Shown piece by piece: positions 33,089-42,189 of a DNA stretch of 64,000 nt. Under the pieces are notes generated by a model. That model was not told where the DNA came from. It did no database searches and saw only the letters and a program-made list of their open reading frames with translations. Both the position numbers and the translations under genes were made by a program. The stretch is from Enterococcus malodoratus ATCC 43197 (GTDB taxonomy: Bacteria > Bacillota > Bacilli > Lactobacillales > Enterococcaceae), in NCBI RefSeq assembly GCF_000407185.1, contig NZ_KE136482.1, forward strand, positions 186,001-250,000, given 5' to 3'. Position 1 is the first letter of the stretch. Every line of letters starts with the position of its first letter.

Positions 33089-34420
33089 ATGGAAGCTTTC
33101 ACGAATTTAATTGATAAATCCTTAACACCCTTCGCGAATAAACTAGCCGGAAATAAGTACTTGACCGCCTTGAGCCATGGTCTAATGGCGACACTGCCGA
33201 TTCTGATTTTTGGCTCAGTCTGCATTATTATCGCCGATTTTCCGGTACCGATTTTTCAAGAGTTTATGCTCAAAACACTGGGGAACATTTGGACTGAATG
33301 GGCCTGGGAAATCGTCGTTCCTTCAACTATCGGACTGATGTCGTTACTAGCTATTGTCGGGGTGACGAATTCGCTTTGCGAGCAGAATCATGTGAATGCG
33401 ACACCAGCGATCGTGATTTCAATCTGCTCCTTCTTCGTTTTACTCGTGCAGACAAAAGATGGCGGGTTCAGTGCCTCAGATTTTGAAGCGCGCGGCCTTT
33501 TTATGGCGATCATTACAGCGGTGATTTGTGCGGAGCTGTATGCCTTTTTGATCAAGCATGATATTCGGATCAAAATGCCGAAGGGTGTACCTGATTTTGT
33601 TTCAAATCAATTCTCGGCGATCATACCAGCGGCGATCATTATTCCAATCTTTTTGATCGTTCGTTTAGGCTTTGAGGCTACTTCTTATGGCACCTTTACT
33701 AATTTCTTGATCGATATTGTTCAGAAACCTTTAGTGGGAATTGGGTCGACCTTAGTTGGAACGACTGTTGCTTCGTTCTTTAATACCTTCTTTTGGTTTT
33801 TCGGTATTCATGGAACAGCAGTAGTCGGAGCCGTGATGGACCCGTTGTGGTACGCGGCTCAATTTGAAAATCTAGAAATTTTTAAACAAGGCGAAAGTCT
33901 TATCAGACCCTTCATCGGAACGATGGATTATGCGAATTTCTTCATCTATCTGGGTGGAACAGGTCTGACATTTCCATTGACTTTACTCATGGCGTTCAAA
34001 TGCCGCTCGCAGCGGCTCAAGGATTTAGGGAAATTGTCGATGCTGCCTGGATTTTTCAATGTGAATGAGCCCGTTATTTTCGGTTTGCCGATCGTACTAA
34101 ATCCAATGATGCTGATTCCTTTCGTATTGGCACCGTTGATTTCGATCTTGGTTTCGTGGCTGGCGATGTCCAGCGGCCTCGTTCCTTATCCAACCGGTGT
34201 CACGATTTCTTGGACAACCCCAGTATTTATCGGCGGCTGGCTGATGACCAGCAGCTGGAAGGGCGGGATGCTGCAAATCATCGTCTCGATCCTATCAGGC
34301 TGTATCTATTATCCATTTATCACCACATTAGATCGGCAATATTTGGCGGACGAAAAGGAACTGGAAGAACCAGAGGAATCCGTGAATGTTGAAAAGCAGT
34401 CGATCAGTGTGAATGCTTAA
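33089..34420 (+). CDS. PTS lactose/cellobiose-family EIIC permease
   Basis: The 443-residue integral membrane protein has about ten hydrophobic segments and the EIIC (CelB/LicC type) blocks WFFGIHGTAVVGAVMDPLWY, and GFFNVNEPVIFGLPIVLNPM near the active site. It moves a sugar that is phosphorylated by its EIIB partner. No EIIA or EIIB gene is present nearby, so it must use partners from another locus. Its operon partner is an alpha-type phosphoglucosidase, whereas Lac/Cel permeases usually carry beta-glucosides. The real substrate is open. ATG after AGGAGG. Confidence 0.88.
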   Translation: MEAFTNLIDKSLTPFANKLAGNKYLTALSHGLMATLPILIFGSVCIIIADFPVPIFQEFMLKTLGNIWTEWAWEIVVPSTIGLMSLLAIVGVTNSLCEQNHVNATPAIVISICSFFVLLVQTKDGGFSASDFEARGLFMAIITAVICAELYAFLIKHDIRIKMPKGVPDFVSNQFSAIIPAAIIIPIFLIVRLGFEATSYGTFTNFLIDIVQKPLVGIGSTLVGTTVASFFNTFFWFFGIHGTAVVGAVMDPLWYAAQFENLEIFKQGESLIRPFIGTMDYANFFIYLGGTGLTFPLTLLMAFKCRSQRLKDLGKLSMLPGFFNVNEPVIFGLPIVLNPMMLIPFVLAPLISILVSWLAMSSGLVPYPTGVTISWTTPVFIGGWLMTSSWKGGMLQIIVSILSGCIYYPFITTLDRQYLADEKELEEPEESVNVEKQSISVNA

Positions 34421-34442
34421 AAAATCAATCAGCCCCCTATTT

Positions 34443-34479
34443 AAAGAAGTCGGTCGCCCCTATGATCGGCTTCTTTTTT
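34443..34479 (+). terminator. Terminator of the GH4-EIIC operon
   Basis: AAAGAAGTCGGTC pairs with GATCGGCTTCTTT through two G-T pairs, then a T-run follows. Confidence 0.75.
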
Positions 34480-34573
34480 GATTTTGTGTTGACGTGTTAA
34501 AAGAGTACTTTCCGCCAGGGATAGTTACCTTGCTAACAAAAAGAATAGCCACTAATAAATTCCATAGTAACAT

Positions 34574-34602
34574 TGCGAATGAGAGTAATGGTTGTTATAC
34601 TG
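34574..34602 (+). promoter_or_regulatory. Promoter of the HxlR-type regulator gene
   Basis: TTGCGA (34574-34579), a 17-base spacer and TATACT (34597-34602). Confidence 0.55.
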
Positions 34603-34637
34603 TGGCTAATTTCAAGCAGGATACGGGAGGTTTTACT

Positions 34638-35021
34638 ATGTACGAACCTAAGTTGGAAAAAGAGATTCGCTGCCCTTTGGAATATGGTCTGGATATTTTT
34701 GGCGGAAGATGGAAATCACGCATTATCTGTGTTTTAGCAGAGAAACAGGTACTAAGATACAATTCATTGAAAAAGGAAATGACAGATATTACTGATGCTG
34801 TTTTGGCTTCTGCACTAAAAGAGCTGCTTTCAAATGAGATTATTGCCCGCAAACAATACAACGAGATCCCTCCAAGAGTGGAATATTCACTTACCGAAAA
34901 AGGGAAGTCGGTCGTGCCGATTCTGCAGCATATTTGCGAATGGTCGGGGGCGTATCATAAAGTAGATAGCGAAAAATCATTGATGCAATGCCAAAAATGT
35001 GATTACCATCGAGTTTCTTAA
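34638..35021 (+). CDS. HxlR family winged-helix regulator
   Basis: The product has 127 residues when started at the ATG at 34638, 8 bases after GGGAGG; a longer reading would include its own promoter. Family features are a Cys near the start (KEIRCPLEYGLDIFGGRWKS, Cys 11), the winged helix around RYNSLKKEMTDITDAVLASA and the wing PPRVEYSLTEKGKSVVPILQ. HxlR proteins often sense aldehydes, quinones or oxidants by that Cys. A C-terminal Cys pair (CQKCDYH) is unusual and might bind metal. The convergent monooxygenase-like gene shares its terminator. Confidence 0.87.
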   Translation: MYEPKLEKEIRCPLEYGLDIFGGRWKSRIICVLAEKQVLRYNSLKKEMTDITDAVLASALKELLSNEIIARKQYNEIPPRVEYSLTEKGKSVVPILQHICEWSGAYHKVDSEKSLMQCQKCDYHRVS

Positions 35022-35030
35022 TTAGACGAA

Positions 35031-35080
35031 AAAAAAGCTAGAGCCCTTTTCATATGTTGGAAAAGGGACTCTAGCTTTTT
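35031..35080. terminator. Bidirectional terminator
   Basis: AAAAAGCTAGAG pairs with CTCTAGCTTTTT, with an inner CCCTTTT/AAAAGGG, between two convergent genes. Confidence 0.9.
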
Positions 35081-35089
35081 GATTGACCG

Positions 35090-35380
35090 TTAAGCAACGG
35101 AGTAAATTTTGATTTCTGGGTCCTTGAACCACAATGGCTGCAGACCAGTGACCACATCCTTGGTAAACAACTCTGTTTCAAGATAGGCCTGAGCAGCCTC
35201 AAGATCAGCAAAACCGTGTAATACTTGAACATCCTCGTCTCTAACAAGTAAATCCTTGGTAAGAGCGCCCTCAATCTGCGTCAAAAAAGGTTCTCAATAA
35301 TCTGTAAAAACAGTTACTGCGGCCGCTCGTTTTTCTTCCTCAATGTATAGCGTAATTTCTAAATAAGCCTTCACCGTCAT
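35090..35380 (-). pseudogene. Monooxygenase-like small protein (ABM fold), interrupted by an in-frame stop
   Basis: From the ATG at 35378-35380 (ribosome site TAGGAGG) one frame encodes 96 residues but contains TGA at 35294-35296 (codon 29). Before it the product reads MTVKAYLEITLYIEEEKRAA and ends TDY. After it the frame continues EPFLTQIEGALTKDLLVRDE, then DVQVLHGFADLEAAQAYLET and a C-terminal IKIYSVA. The two parts together look like a dimeric alpha-beta barrel protein of the antibiotic-biosynthesis-monooxygenase type. A CGA (Arg) to TGA transition would explain the stop. The downstream TTG at codon 33 has no ribosome site. I call it a recent pseudogene or a sequence error. Confidence 0.75.
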
Positions 35381-35558
35381 ATGTTTTCCTCCTACTATCA
35401 AAGTTTTTCCTTCGCGCTAAGGTAAACTTAGATTATCAGAGATACTTTTCTAAGTAAATATTCTAATAAATTAGTTAGTCACTCTTTATTTTCTTAGTGA
35501 GTAGATGACGTGCAGAAATGAAGTCGAAATATAGGGCTTATTCGACAGCATTATCTTA

Positions 35559-37028
35559 TTAATCAGTCCTGTTCCAAAAAAGTACCTGAAACATTTTATC
35601 GTGTTCATTCAACACGATAAAGGATATTTTTCCACCATGTTTTTCAACGATTTTTTTACTGATGGCTAAACCAAGTCCGCTGCCGTTTTGGGAAGAGCGG
35701 GAGCTGTCGCCGCTGACGAAGGGCTCAAATAATTGCTCCTGCAATTCTTTAGGAATCGAATCGCCGTTATCCTTAATCTCAAAAAGAATCTGATTATCAT
35801 GGGAATAAAGACGAATGTGAACGCCGGTGCCCGCTGGATTGTGCTGGATACTATTGCCAATCAAATTATCAAAAACACGACGTAGCTCGACCGGGTCTCC
35901 AGCAAATTCTAAAGCAGTCTCCGGTAATTCAAAGGTTAGATCAATCCCATTTTTTTCGGCGGATTCAAGGTGCTCCAATAAGACTTCGCGAATCAACTCA
36001 GACAGGTCCAAATTTTGCCGGTGAAGCTGATAATCGGGGCTTTCTAGTTTCGAAAAGATCAGCAAGCGATTCACCAGTTCATTCATGTGCTCAGATTTTG
36101 AAATGATGGTTTCCATCGTTTGTGTTAGTTTATCATCACTGACTAAGCCATCAGCTACTGCTTTGGCGGTGCCTTGAATAGTGGTGATCGGCGTGCGCAG
36201 GTCATGAGCCATATTGGCAAATAATAGCTGACGCTCCTTTTCATAAAAAGCACGTTGCTGTTCCGCCTGGTCTAGCTGGTTCGCCATATGGTTAAAAGAA
36301 TCCTCAATCTCAACATACTCGTATTCCGCATTCAGATGGATTTTTTTAGCGTAATCACCATTTTTGATCGTTCGCAAGCCATCAATCAGCACCGTATTCG
36401 GTGCAACAATATGCTCCTTGACGGATTTGGAATAGCGTTTCAGACAGAAAATGAAGATCAAAAACAAAGGAATCAGCAACAGCACGATCTTTTTTAAATT
36501 TGAAAGGAAGGTAGGTGAGCTGAAACTGTCAAAAACGAGATTGAAATTTCCGCGAATACTTTTTCGTGGTACTTTAGCAAGACAAATATAATTTCGTCCA
36601 TCAGATCCCGTAAAAGGCGCGAAGGTTGCCATATATTGTGCTTCTGGATCGTTGAATTTAAAGGTGATCGGGCCGAATAGATAGGTTTTATGACTGATCA
36701 TTGATTGAAGAGCATCCATTTCTAGTAACTGATTTTGAGTATAATGTGCACTCTTTTTTGCCACTTTTCCTTTGGTATAAATCACGTCATTTTTTTCATC
36801 AAGAATCTCAACCCAGCCGCCAACATCTTTCAAAGTAGCAATATCAATTTTTTTATAATCCGGGCGAACAATTGTCTGGGCGCATAGTTCTTCCACCATT
36901 TCATTCGTTCCAGAGACAAAAAATTGAGCGATCGCTATGAATAAAGAAATCAAAAACAACAGCAACAGAGAAGTTGTAAGGTATTTTTTGGTTAAAAATC
37001 GTCCGAGTGTCTTGGGTTTCTTTTTCAT
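35559..37028 (-). CDS. Sensor histidine kinase (HAMP, HisKA, HATPase)
   Basis: The 489-residue membrane protein has a first hydrophobic segment at about residues 16-38, an extracellular sensor domain, a second segment at about 179-197 (IVLLLIPLFLIFIFCLKRYS) and a HAMP-like region. The HisKA motif is FANMAHDLRTPITTIQGTAK (His 275). The ATP-binding boxes are FDNLIGNSIQHNPAG (N), EIKDNGDSIP (G1) and GSGLGLAISKKIVEKHGG (G2). Its ATG overlaps the stop of the OmpR-type regulator gene by four bases. It is the last gene of a four-gene operon with an ABC transporter, whose substrate (perhaps a cell-wall-active agent) it may sense. Confidence 0.92.
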   Translation of the reverse strand: MKKKPKTLGRFLTKKYLTTSLLLLFLISLFIAIAQFFVSGTNEMVEELCAQTIVRPDYKKIDIATLKDVGGWVEILDEKNDVIYTKGKVAKKSAHYTQNQLLEMDALQSMISHKTYLFGPITFKFNDPEAQYMATFAPFTGSDGRNYICLAKVPRKSIRGNFNLVFDSFSSPTFLSNLKKIVLLLIPLFLIFIFCLKRYSKSVKEHIVAPNTVLIDGLRTIKNGDYAKKIHLNAEYEYVEIEDSFNHMANQLDQAEQQRAFYEKERQLLFANMAHDLRTPITTIQGTAKAVADGLVSDDKLTQTMETIISKSEHMNELVNRLLIFSKLESPDYQLHRQNLDLSELIREVLLEHLESAEKNGIDLTFELPETALEFAGDPVELRRVFDNLIGNSIQHNPAGTGVHIRLYSHDNQILFEIKDNGDSIPKELQEQLFEPFVSGDSSRSSQNGSGLGLAISKKIVEKHGGKISFIVLNEHDKMFQVLFWNRTD

Positions 37029-37714
37029 GGCACCATCTTATAGCCTAACCCGCGAATCGTTTGGATATAAGATTCCTCCTCTCTGGTTCCGAGTTTTTCT
37101 CTGAGGCGGCTGATATAGACCATGATATTATTATCATCGACGATATAGCTATCCTCCCAAACCGCTTCATAGATCTGTTTCTTAGTAAAAACCCGTCCAG
37201 GGGAGCTCATTAATAGACGCAGGATTTTGAATTCAATCGAGGTCAGTGAAATCTGTCGCTCTCCTTTAAGGAGCAAGCATTGATCAAGATCAAGGATCAA
37301 ATCATGGAGGACAAGTTCCGCTGGCTCCACGATTTCTTGTGCTCCCAGTGAGTAGAAGCGGCGAAGCTGTGCGCTGACACGCGCAACTAGTTCCAAAGGA
37401 TCAAATGGTTTAGTCACATAATCGTCCGCGCCGATGTCCAATCCCAATACTTTATCAGCACTGGCATCTTTGGCCGTCAAAAAGATGATCGGCATATTTT
37501 TTTCTGCTCGAATTCGCTTGATTAATTGATAACCATTCATTTTTGGCATCATAATGTCTAAAATAGCCAGATCAATTTTTTCCTGTTGGATACAAGCCCA
37601 AGCTTGCGCGCCATCCGACGCTGTAAATACTTGGTAGCCGTCTTTTTCTAAATACAAGGTGACAAAATCGATGATCCCTTGTTCATCATCCGCCACTAAA
37701 ATTGAGAACCCCAT
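37025..37714 (-). CDS. OmpR/PhoB family response regulator
   Basis: The product has 229 residues when started at the ATG at 37712-37714, after GGAGG; the upstream extension has no ribosome site. The receiver domain has the acidic pair in LVADDEQGIIDF and phospho-acceptor Asp 53 in DLAILDIMMPKMNGYQ. The winged-helix output domain has LTSIEFKILRLLMSSPGRVF and VDDNNIMVYISRLREKLGTR. It is coupled to the downstream kinase. A direct repeat with 11-bp period in the operon promoter (39334-39352) is the likely binding site. Confidence 0.93.
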   Translation of the reverse strand: MGFSILVADDEQGIIDFVTLYLEKDGYQVFTASDGAQAWACIQQEKIDLAILDIMMPKMNGYQLIKRIRAEKNMPIIFLTAKDASADKVLGLDIGADDYVTKPFDPLELVARVSAQLRRFYSLGAQEIVEPAELVLHDLILDLDQCLLLKGERQISLTSIEFKILRLLMSSPGRVFTKKQIYEAVWEDSYIVDDNNIMVYISRLREKLGTREEESYIQTIRGLGYKMVP

Positions 37715-37768
37715 TTTACACCTCCGTGCTAGTTCAATCATTTCCTTTTATTATACCGTTTCAAAGGG

Positions 37769-38548
37769 CTATTTTATATCCACTCTTTTAAAAAGCAGCG
37801 AGGCTAGTGCCAAAAAGAGACTGATAATTGCGAGTGTGGAGAGCAGGGCAGGGAGTAAATGCTCGGCCTTGCCAGCAATCAGATTGTTGCTGACGGAGAG
37901 AGCTGAGTATTTTAAAAAGGAAAAAGTATTGGCACCGATCAAATAATTGACTATAAACATGCCGATCAGTGCGGTCACAAAGGTAGTAAACGGCGACAAA
38001 TATAATCCAGCCAAAAAAGTAACCGCCATAAATAATGATAGATGAAGAAAAATAAATAGAATACTTGCCAAAACTTCCGGCAGTTCGATCATTCCCGATT
38101 GAAAATGCCCATTTCCGATACTCGATTCGGCAATAAACAGATAATAACTTCCGGCAATAACTAATGTAAACAGGATAAATGCACAAGCAGTAACCGTCAT
38201 CAAAGCTAAAAACTTAGCGACAATGACACGGCCTCTTTTGCCGACCCGCAGCAACGTCATTTTTATTTGCCCGCTGGAAACTTCACCTGAAAATTGAAAC
38301 GCAGCGACTAAGATAAGCAGGATTCCCCAGATACCAAGCATGCTGAAAAAGGCCCAAAGCGTATTAATAAAGTCGAGACAGGCAAACTGACTATTTTCAG
38401 TCAAGCCATCGCCAGTCAAAGTCAAGCCGCCAGTTGAAAGGGCAAACGACATAATCACTACTAAAATCGAAGGGATCAGCAGAATCAAACTATTTTTTCT
38501 TTTGAGCGTTTTAAGAATCTCCATTTTATAAATTGTCCATATTTCCAT
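37769..38548 (-). CDS. ABC-2 type transporter permease subunit
   Basis: The 259-residue protein has six hydrophobic segments, such as LWAFFSMLGIWGILLILVAA and LFMAVTFLAGLYLSPFTTFV. The block FSGEVSSGQIKMTLLRVGKR between segments two and three is typical of ABC-2 permeases (BcrB/NatB-like). It begins with an ATG after GGAGGAG, 12 bases after the ATPase gene. With that ATPase it should form an exporter or immunity-type pump. Confidence 0.85.
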   Translation of the reverse strand: MEIWTIYKMEILKTLKRKNSLILLIPSILVVIMSFALSTGGLTLTGDGLTENSQFACLDFINTLWAFFSMLGIWGILLILVAAFQFSGEVSSGQIKMTLLRVGKRGRVIVAKFLALMTVTACAFILFTLVIAGSYYLFIAESSIGNGHFQSGMIELPEVLASILFIFLHLSLFMAVTFLAGLYLSPFTTFVTALIGMFIVNYLIGANTFSFLKYSALSVSNNLIAGKAEHLLPALLSTLAIISLFLALASLLFKRVDIK

Positions 38549-38560
38549 TTTTTTCTCCTC

Positions 38561-39271
38561 CTATTTCATCAATTCAATCAATTGGGCTTGCTGATTTTCG
38601 TAGTGCGTATTCTGGTCCGAGTAGCTGATGACTCCGTTACTCAAGACTAAAATATTATCGGTCAAGTCACAGACTTCCTGCATCTGATGGCTGGAAAAGA
38701 GAATCGCCGTCTTGCGTTCGCGGCAAAGTTTTCGCAGCAAATCTTTGACTTCCTCTACACCAATCGGGTCCAAACCAACAAACGGCTCATCCAAAATCAA
38801 TAATTCTGGTTTAGTGATCAGCGCCAGAGCTAAAGCAAGCCGCTGCTTCATTCCAAAAGAAAAGTTTTTAACCTTTTTACGTGCAGCATTGCTCAATTCA
38901 ACGAATTCCAAACTTTCTTGAATGACCTGCTTACGGTTTCTCTTAGGAATCGAGTCAATTAAACGAACGGAGAGCATCAAATTATCGTAAGCATTCAAAT
39001 CTTCATAAAATTGCACATCCACCAATGAGCCGATCTTCATTTTGGTTCTTTTGTCCGCAGAATCTAAGTTCCGCCCCTTAAATGTCATTTGTCCGCGATA
39101 GTTAGCGGTGAGACCTAATACACATTTCATTAAAGTTGTCTTTCCAGCACCATTACGGCCGAGCAGTCCAGTGATTTTTCCTGGTAGTAGCTGCAGGTCG
39201 ATTCCTTTGAGAATTTCATTTGACCCATAATTTTTTTCAAGATCGTTAATTTCTAAAATTGTTGTTGGCAT
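38561..39271 (-). CDS. ABC transporter ATP-binding protein (BcrA-like)
   Basis: The product has 236 residues when started at the ATG at 39269-39271, after AGGAGG. It has Walker A LLGRNGAGKTTL, signature FSFGMKQRLALALAL, Walker B LLILDEPFVGLDPIG and switch His in ILFSSHQMQEV. The SFGM form of the signature is common in BcrA/NatA-type exporters. It is the first gene of the operon ATPase-permease-response regulator-kinase. Such arrangements often respond to and expel antimicrobial peptides, but the substrate is not known here. Confidence 0.9.
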   Translation of the reverse strand: MPTTILEINDLEKNYGSNEILKGIDLQLLPGKITGLLGRNGAGKTTLMKCVLGLTANYRGQMTFKGRNLDSADKRTKMKIGSLVDVQFYEDLNAYDNLMLSVRLIDSIPKRNRKQVIQESLEFVELSNAARKKVKNFSFGMKQRLALALALITKPELLILDEPFVGLDPIGVEEVKDLLRKLCRERKTAILFSSHQMQEVCDLTDNILVLSNGVISYSDQNTHYENQQAQLIELMK

Positions 39272-39333
39272 GTTTTTTCCTCCTGTTCCTGTTAAATACA
39301 GTATAAGGAGGGAAACTTGCATAGAACTGGTCT

Positions 39334-39352
39334 TAACCTTAAAGTAACCTTA
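39334..39352 (-). promoter_or_regulatory. Direct repeat, candidate response-regulator binding site
   Basis: On the operon strand TAAGGTTA occurs twice (39352-39345 and 39341-39334) with an 11-bp period, one helix turn. This is the arrangement bound by OmpR-type dimers. It lies just upstream of a TATACT -10 candidate for the ABC/two-component operon. Confidence 0.6.
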
Positions 39353-39515
39353 CAAATGGAAGTATTAATTTAACGAATTTTATTCCTTTATTTAATACTT
39401 TGGTATAATTAAGGTGAGAGACATCCTATGAGTCTCAATGAAATAAAATGTTAATCGTTAATTTTAGCTGATTTAGTTTTTAGCGAATGGATTTATAAAA
39501 ACGGGGGTGGGCGAA

Positions 39516-39842
39516 GTGGCGAATGTATTTCGAATTCTTGGACCAATTCTGGTGATAGGGTTGATTTTATTGATTGTGAAGCAATCGAAAAAGACAGAGG
39601 CTGAAATCGTTGAGTATGATTTGATTGTCTCGATAAAAGTGGAACCCGCGCCCAATATTATTCAGCATGCAAAAATAAAAGAGGCGGCTACTTGGGAAGT
39701 TTATGGTAAAGGTGTTTTTAGGGGAAAGTCGGTATTAAAAAAGGATGAAATGAAGGCACTGCTGAAAAAGGAATTATGCTTAACTGAAGAAAATATTATT
39801 GTAGTGGATGCGACAGACAGTTTTATCAAGTCAAAAACGTAA
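39516..39842 (+). CDS. Small membrane-anchored protein, 108 residues
   Basis: The start is likely the GTG at 39516 after GGGGGTGG; a GTG at 39507 lies inside that site. One hydrophobic segment (VFRILGPILVIGLILLIVKQ) is followed by a soluble domain of about 80 residues with DLIVSIKVEPAPNI and ALLKKELCLTEENIIVVDAT. The N-terminal anchor with the domain inside or outside the cell cannot be resolved. I do not recognise a family. It is convergent with another small membrane gene and shares its terminator. Confidence 0.55.
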   Translation: MANVFRILGPILVIGLILLIVKQSKKTEAEIVEYDLIVSIKVEPAPNIIQHAKIKEAATWEVYGKGVFRGKSVLKKDEMKALLKKELCLTEENIIVVDATDSFIKSKT

Positions 39843-39854
39843 ACTACGACCGTC

Positions 39855-39891
39855 AAAAAGAGGAGGACTTTGGAATAGTTCTCCTCTTTTT
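39855..39891. terminator. Bidirectional terminator
   Basis: AAAAAGAGGAG (39855-39865) and CTCCTCTTTTT (39881-39891) form a perfect stem. Confidence 0.88.
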
Positions 39892-39911
39892 GGTCTCTCA
39901 AAATAGGTTGA

Positions 39912-40190
39912 TTAGTGCAAATATAACCATGAACCGATGGCGATGAAGGATAAAGCGATGAGATAGACAAGCATGCTAGCAAATTGAACAATGATTTCTA
40001 CGCTTCCATTCTCGGAACTTCCCTTGTAAAAGAGCAGAAATAAATTATATTTGCGGAAAATGAATACTCGAATAGCGGCGATTGCACAGATAATACCGAC
40101 TAAAAATAGAAATAAAGGGAGACAGATAATTGACGTTTGCTCTAGAAAAACACAAAGGGCGATCAAAAAAAGATAGATATATTTTTCCAA
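39912..40190 (-). CDS. Small membrane protein, 92 residues
   Basis: Three hydrophobic segments (YIYLFLIALCVFLEQTSIIC, LFLFLVGIICAIAAIRVFIF and a C-terminal VYLIALSFIAIGSWLYL) predict an integral membrane protein. The start is probably the TTG at 40188-40190, about 11 bases after AAAGGAG, since no ATG fits. No family was recognised and no function is proposed. Confidence 0.5.
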   Translation of the reverse strand: MEKYIYLFLIALCVFLEQTSIICLPLFLFLVGIICAIAAIRVFIFRKYNLFLLFYKGSSENGSVEIIVQFASMLVYLIALSFIAIGSWLYLH

Positions 40191-40337
40191 AGATCACTTC
40201 ACTCCTTTAGCTTGCTGCTTCTTTTATATTATAAGCAATCCAAAGGAACATGCGCCGCGTTCAAACGAATCGACCATTCCAATTTTTAACACATTGTAAA
40301 AATCTAGGGAAAAGCTCAGCAAAAATAGCTGATTTTT

Positions 40338-42121
40338 TTAATCTTCTTTTAGATAGCGCCAAAGCGTTGTCCGGCTGATTCCTAACTGTTCAGCGGTTTT
40401 GGTTTGATTGCCATTGTTTTGCTCCAACACATTCAAAATGATTTCCTTTGAATAATCGAAAAGGGTAGGTTTCTCTACCTTTGTTTGTAAGGTGAAGCTT
40501 CCCAGATGTGAGTCCGAAAAATTTTGGATCAAGCGTTCTTTCCTGAGTAACTGGATGACCTGATGCTCGGAAATGTAATGAGTAGTGAATTTATTACCAA
40601 CTCTTTGATCGCCGCCTGCAATTGATTGAAATTTCCCGGCCATTCGAAGGCCAAAAATTCTTTCAGCGCGTTGGGATCAAAACCGATCACCTCTTTGTTG
40701 CATTCAATGTTCATTTTATTTAACAGAAGTGTTGTGATAACGCTGAGCTCGTGTTTGCGTTCCTTGAGCGGCGGTGCATAGATACTGGCGCAGTTTAACT
40801 CGAAAAGAAGACGATTATAGATTTTTTCTTCACTGACGTTATTGGTATTATAGGTAAATAATAAGTTGTTTCGCTGTAACAGCTTCGTATTTTTGACGAT
40901 CGTAATCAGCTGTTCAGCGTCTCGTACAGAAAGCTGTTCAACATTTTGAAACAGCAGAGTGTTGTGTTCGTCAACTAACGGTCCGTTCGTGGGATTAACT
41001 AAAAATTTCCACATTTTATCGTTCATCAATTTGGCATCGATCGAGATCAATTGATTGTTATGCATCTCCTGATTCAAAAAAGCTTGATAAGCGATACTGG
41101 ACTTCGCTGTTCCGGTTTCGCCAACGATAATGAGGGCGCTGTAAAAATTATTGACCCGCTGCAATTCGCGTTTCGTTTCCTCTTGGATAAATTGGGTGAA
41201 TAGAAGTTTCGTTGTAAAAATCTCTTCGACTTCTGATCGTTTTTGATAAAAAATACCAAAGCGATTGTTGATGATCGGCGGTGTTGAAATCTTCAAGTTG
41301 CAGCTAAAATAAATCCGATCGTCCACAACTATTTTTTTGACCAAAATCATGTAGACCCTGTTTCTAAAGGTATGATAGTATTGATTTTCATCTGTCATAT
41401 CTTTTTTTGTGCTTAAGAATTTGGCCATCGAGCTGGATAGATCATGCGAGACATTTGCGGCATGAACATCAAAGGACTCGTCAAAAATGACAAAATCCTG
41501 CTTTTGCTGCTTGAGACTTTCTTCCAAAACTAATTTTTCATGAATCACTCTTTTCAATTGTCTGGCGATAGTTAATGCTTCTTGATAGGCATGTTTGACA
41601 CTTTCAAAGCCAGAGGTGATCAAAATCGTATTGATTGATTTGGTTAATGCCAACCGATTCGTGATCGCATCACATAGAATCATTTCATAGTTTTCATCAG
41701 CCAAAATATCCAGAGTCATACTCGCATCGGTCAACTCATCCAAGGTGATGATCTTGATGTTGTAGCCCAAAATATCACAAAGCAGGTGCGCCGTTTCGGT
41801 GATACTGGCATAGCCGACAATCGCGAAGTTCTCTGTGTAATTTCTGGCCAGCCGAATCGTCCCGAGAATATCATAAATGGAAATCGATACGTCAATCACA
41901 GGAATAGAGACGACTTGGCGAATCAAATCAGCTGTTCCGCCGCGAGAGATAATCGCATCGTAGTTATTACCGAAAAGCTCGGCCGCAATTTGTTGGCCTT
42001 CTTCCAAGTCGGCTGTGTAAATATCGGACTCTACTTCTTTGAATTGTTTGCTGACAATACTCATTGAATTATTCAGCTCTTCATAAGGGGCAATGCCTAA
42101 AATTTTGATTTTCGCTGACAT
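40338..42121 (-). pseudogene. PrpR-type regulator (PrpR_N, degenerate AAA+, Fis-type HTH), frameshifted
   Basis: From the ATG at 42119-42121 (ribosome site AGGAGG) the first frame runs 530 codons. It has a PrpR N-terminal receptor domain (IISRGGTADLIRQVVSIPVI) and an AAA+ region with Walker A IVGETGTAKSS. The later Walker B looks degraded (LLFQNVEQL) and no GAFTGA loop is seen. The family frame should continue HYISEHQVIQLLRKERL to a Fis-type helix-turn-helix (NGNQTKTAEQLGISRTTLWR), but this lies in another frame (to 40338). The break is near 40565-40580, where ELVINSLL should join HYISEHQ. As written the protein lacks its DNA-binding end. It is divergent from the acid-sugar operon it presumably controls. 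Confidence 0.8.
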
Positions 42122-42189
42122 GTTGTACCTCCTTGCGTTTCATATAGGAACGATTATACCTCGGATTTTTGTATATAAATATCGATTTT

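Noticed and set aside
35294-35296. The in-frame TGA read as selenocysteine
   Set aside because: No SECIS-like hairpin follows, the family needs no selenocysteine, and such recoding is not expected in this group. A nonsense mutation is simpler.
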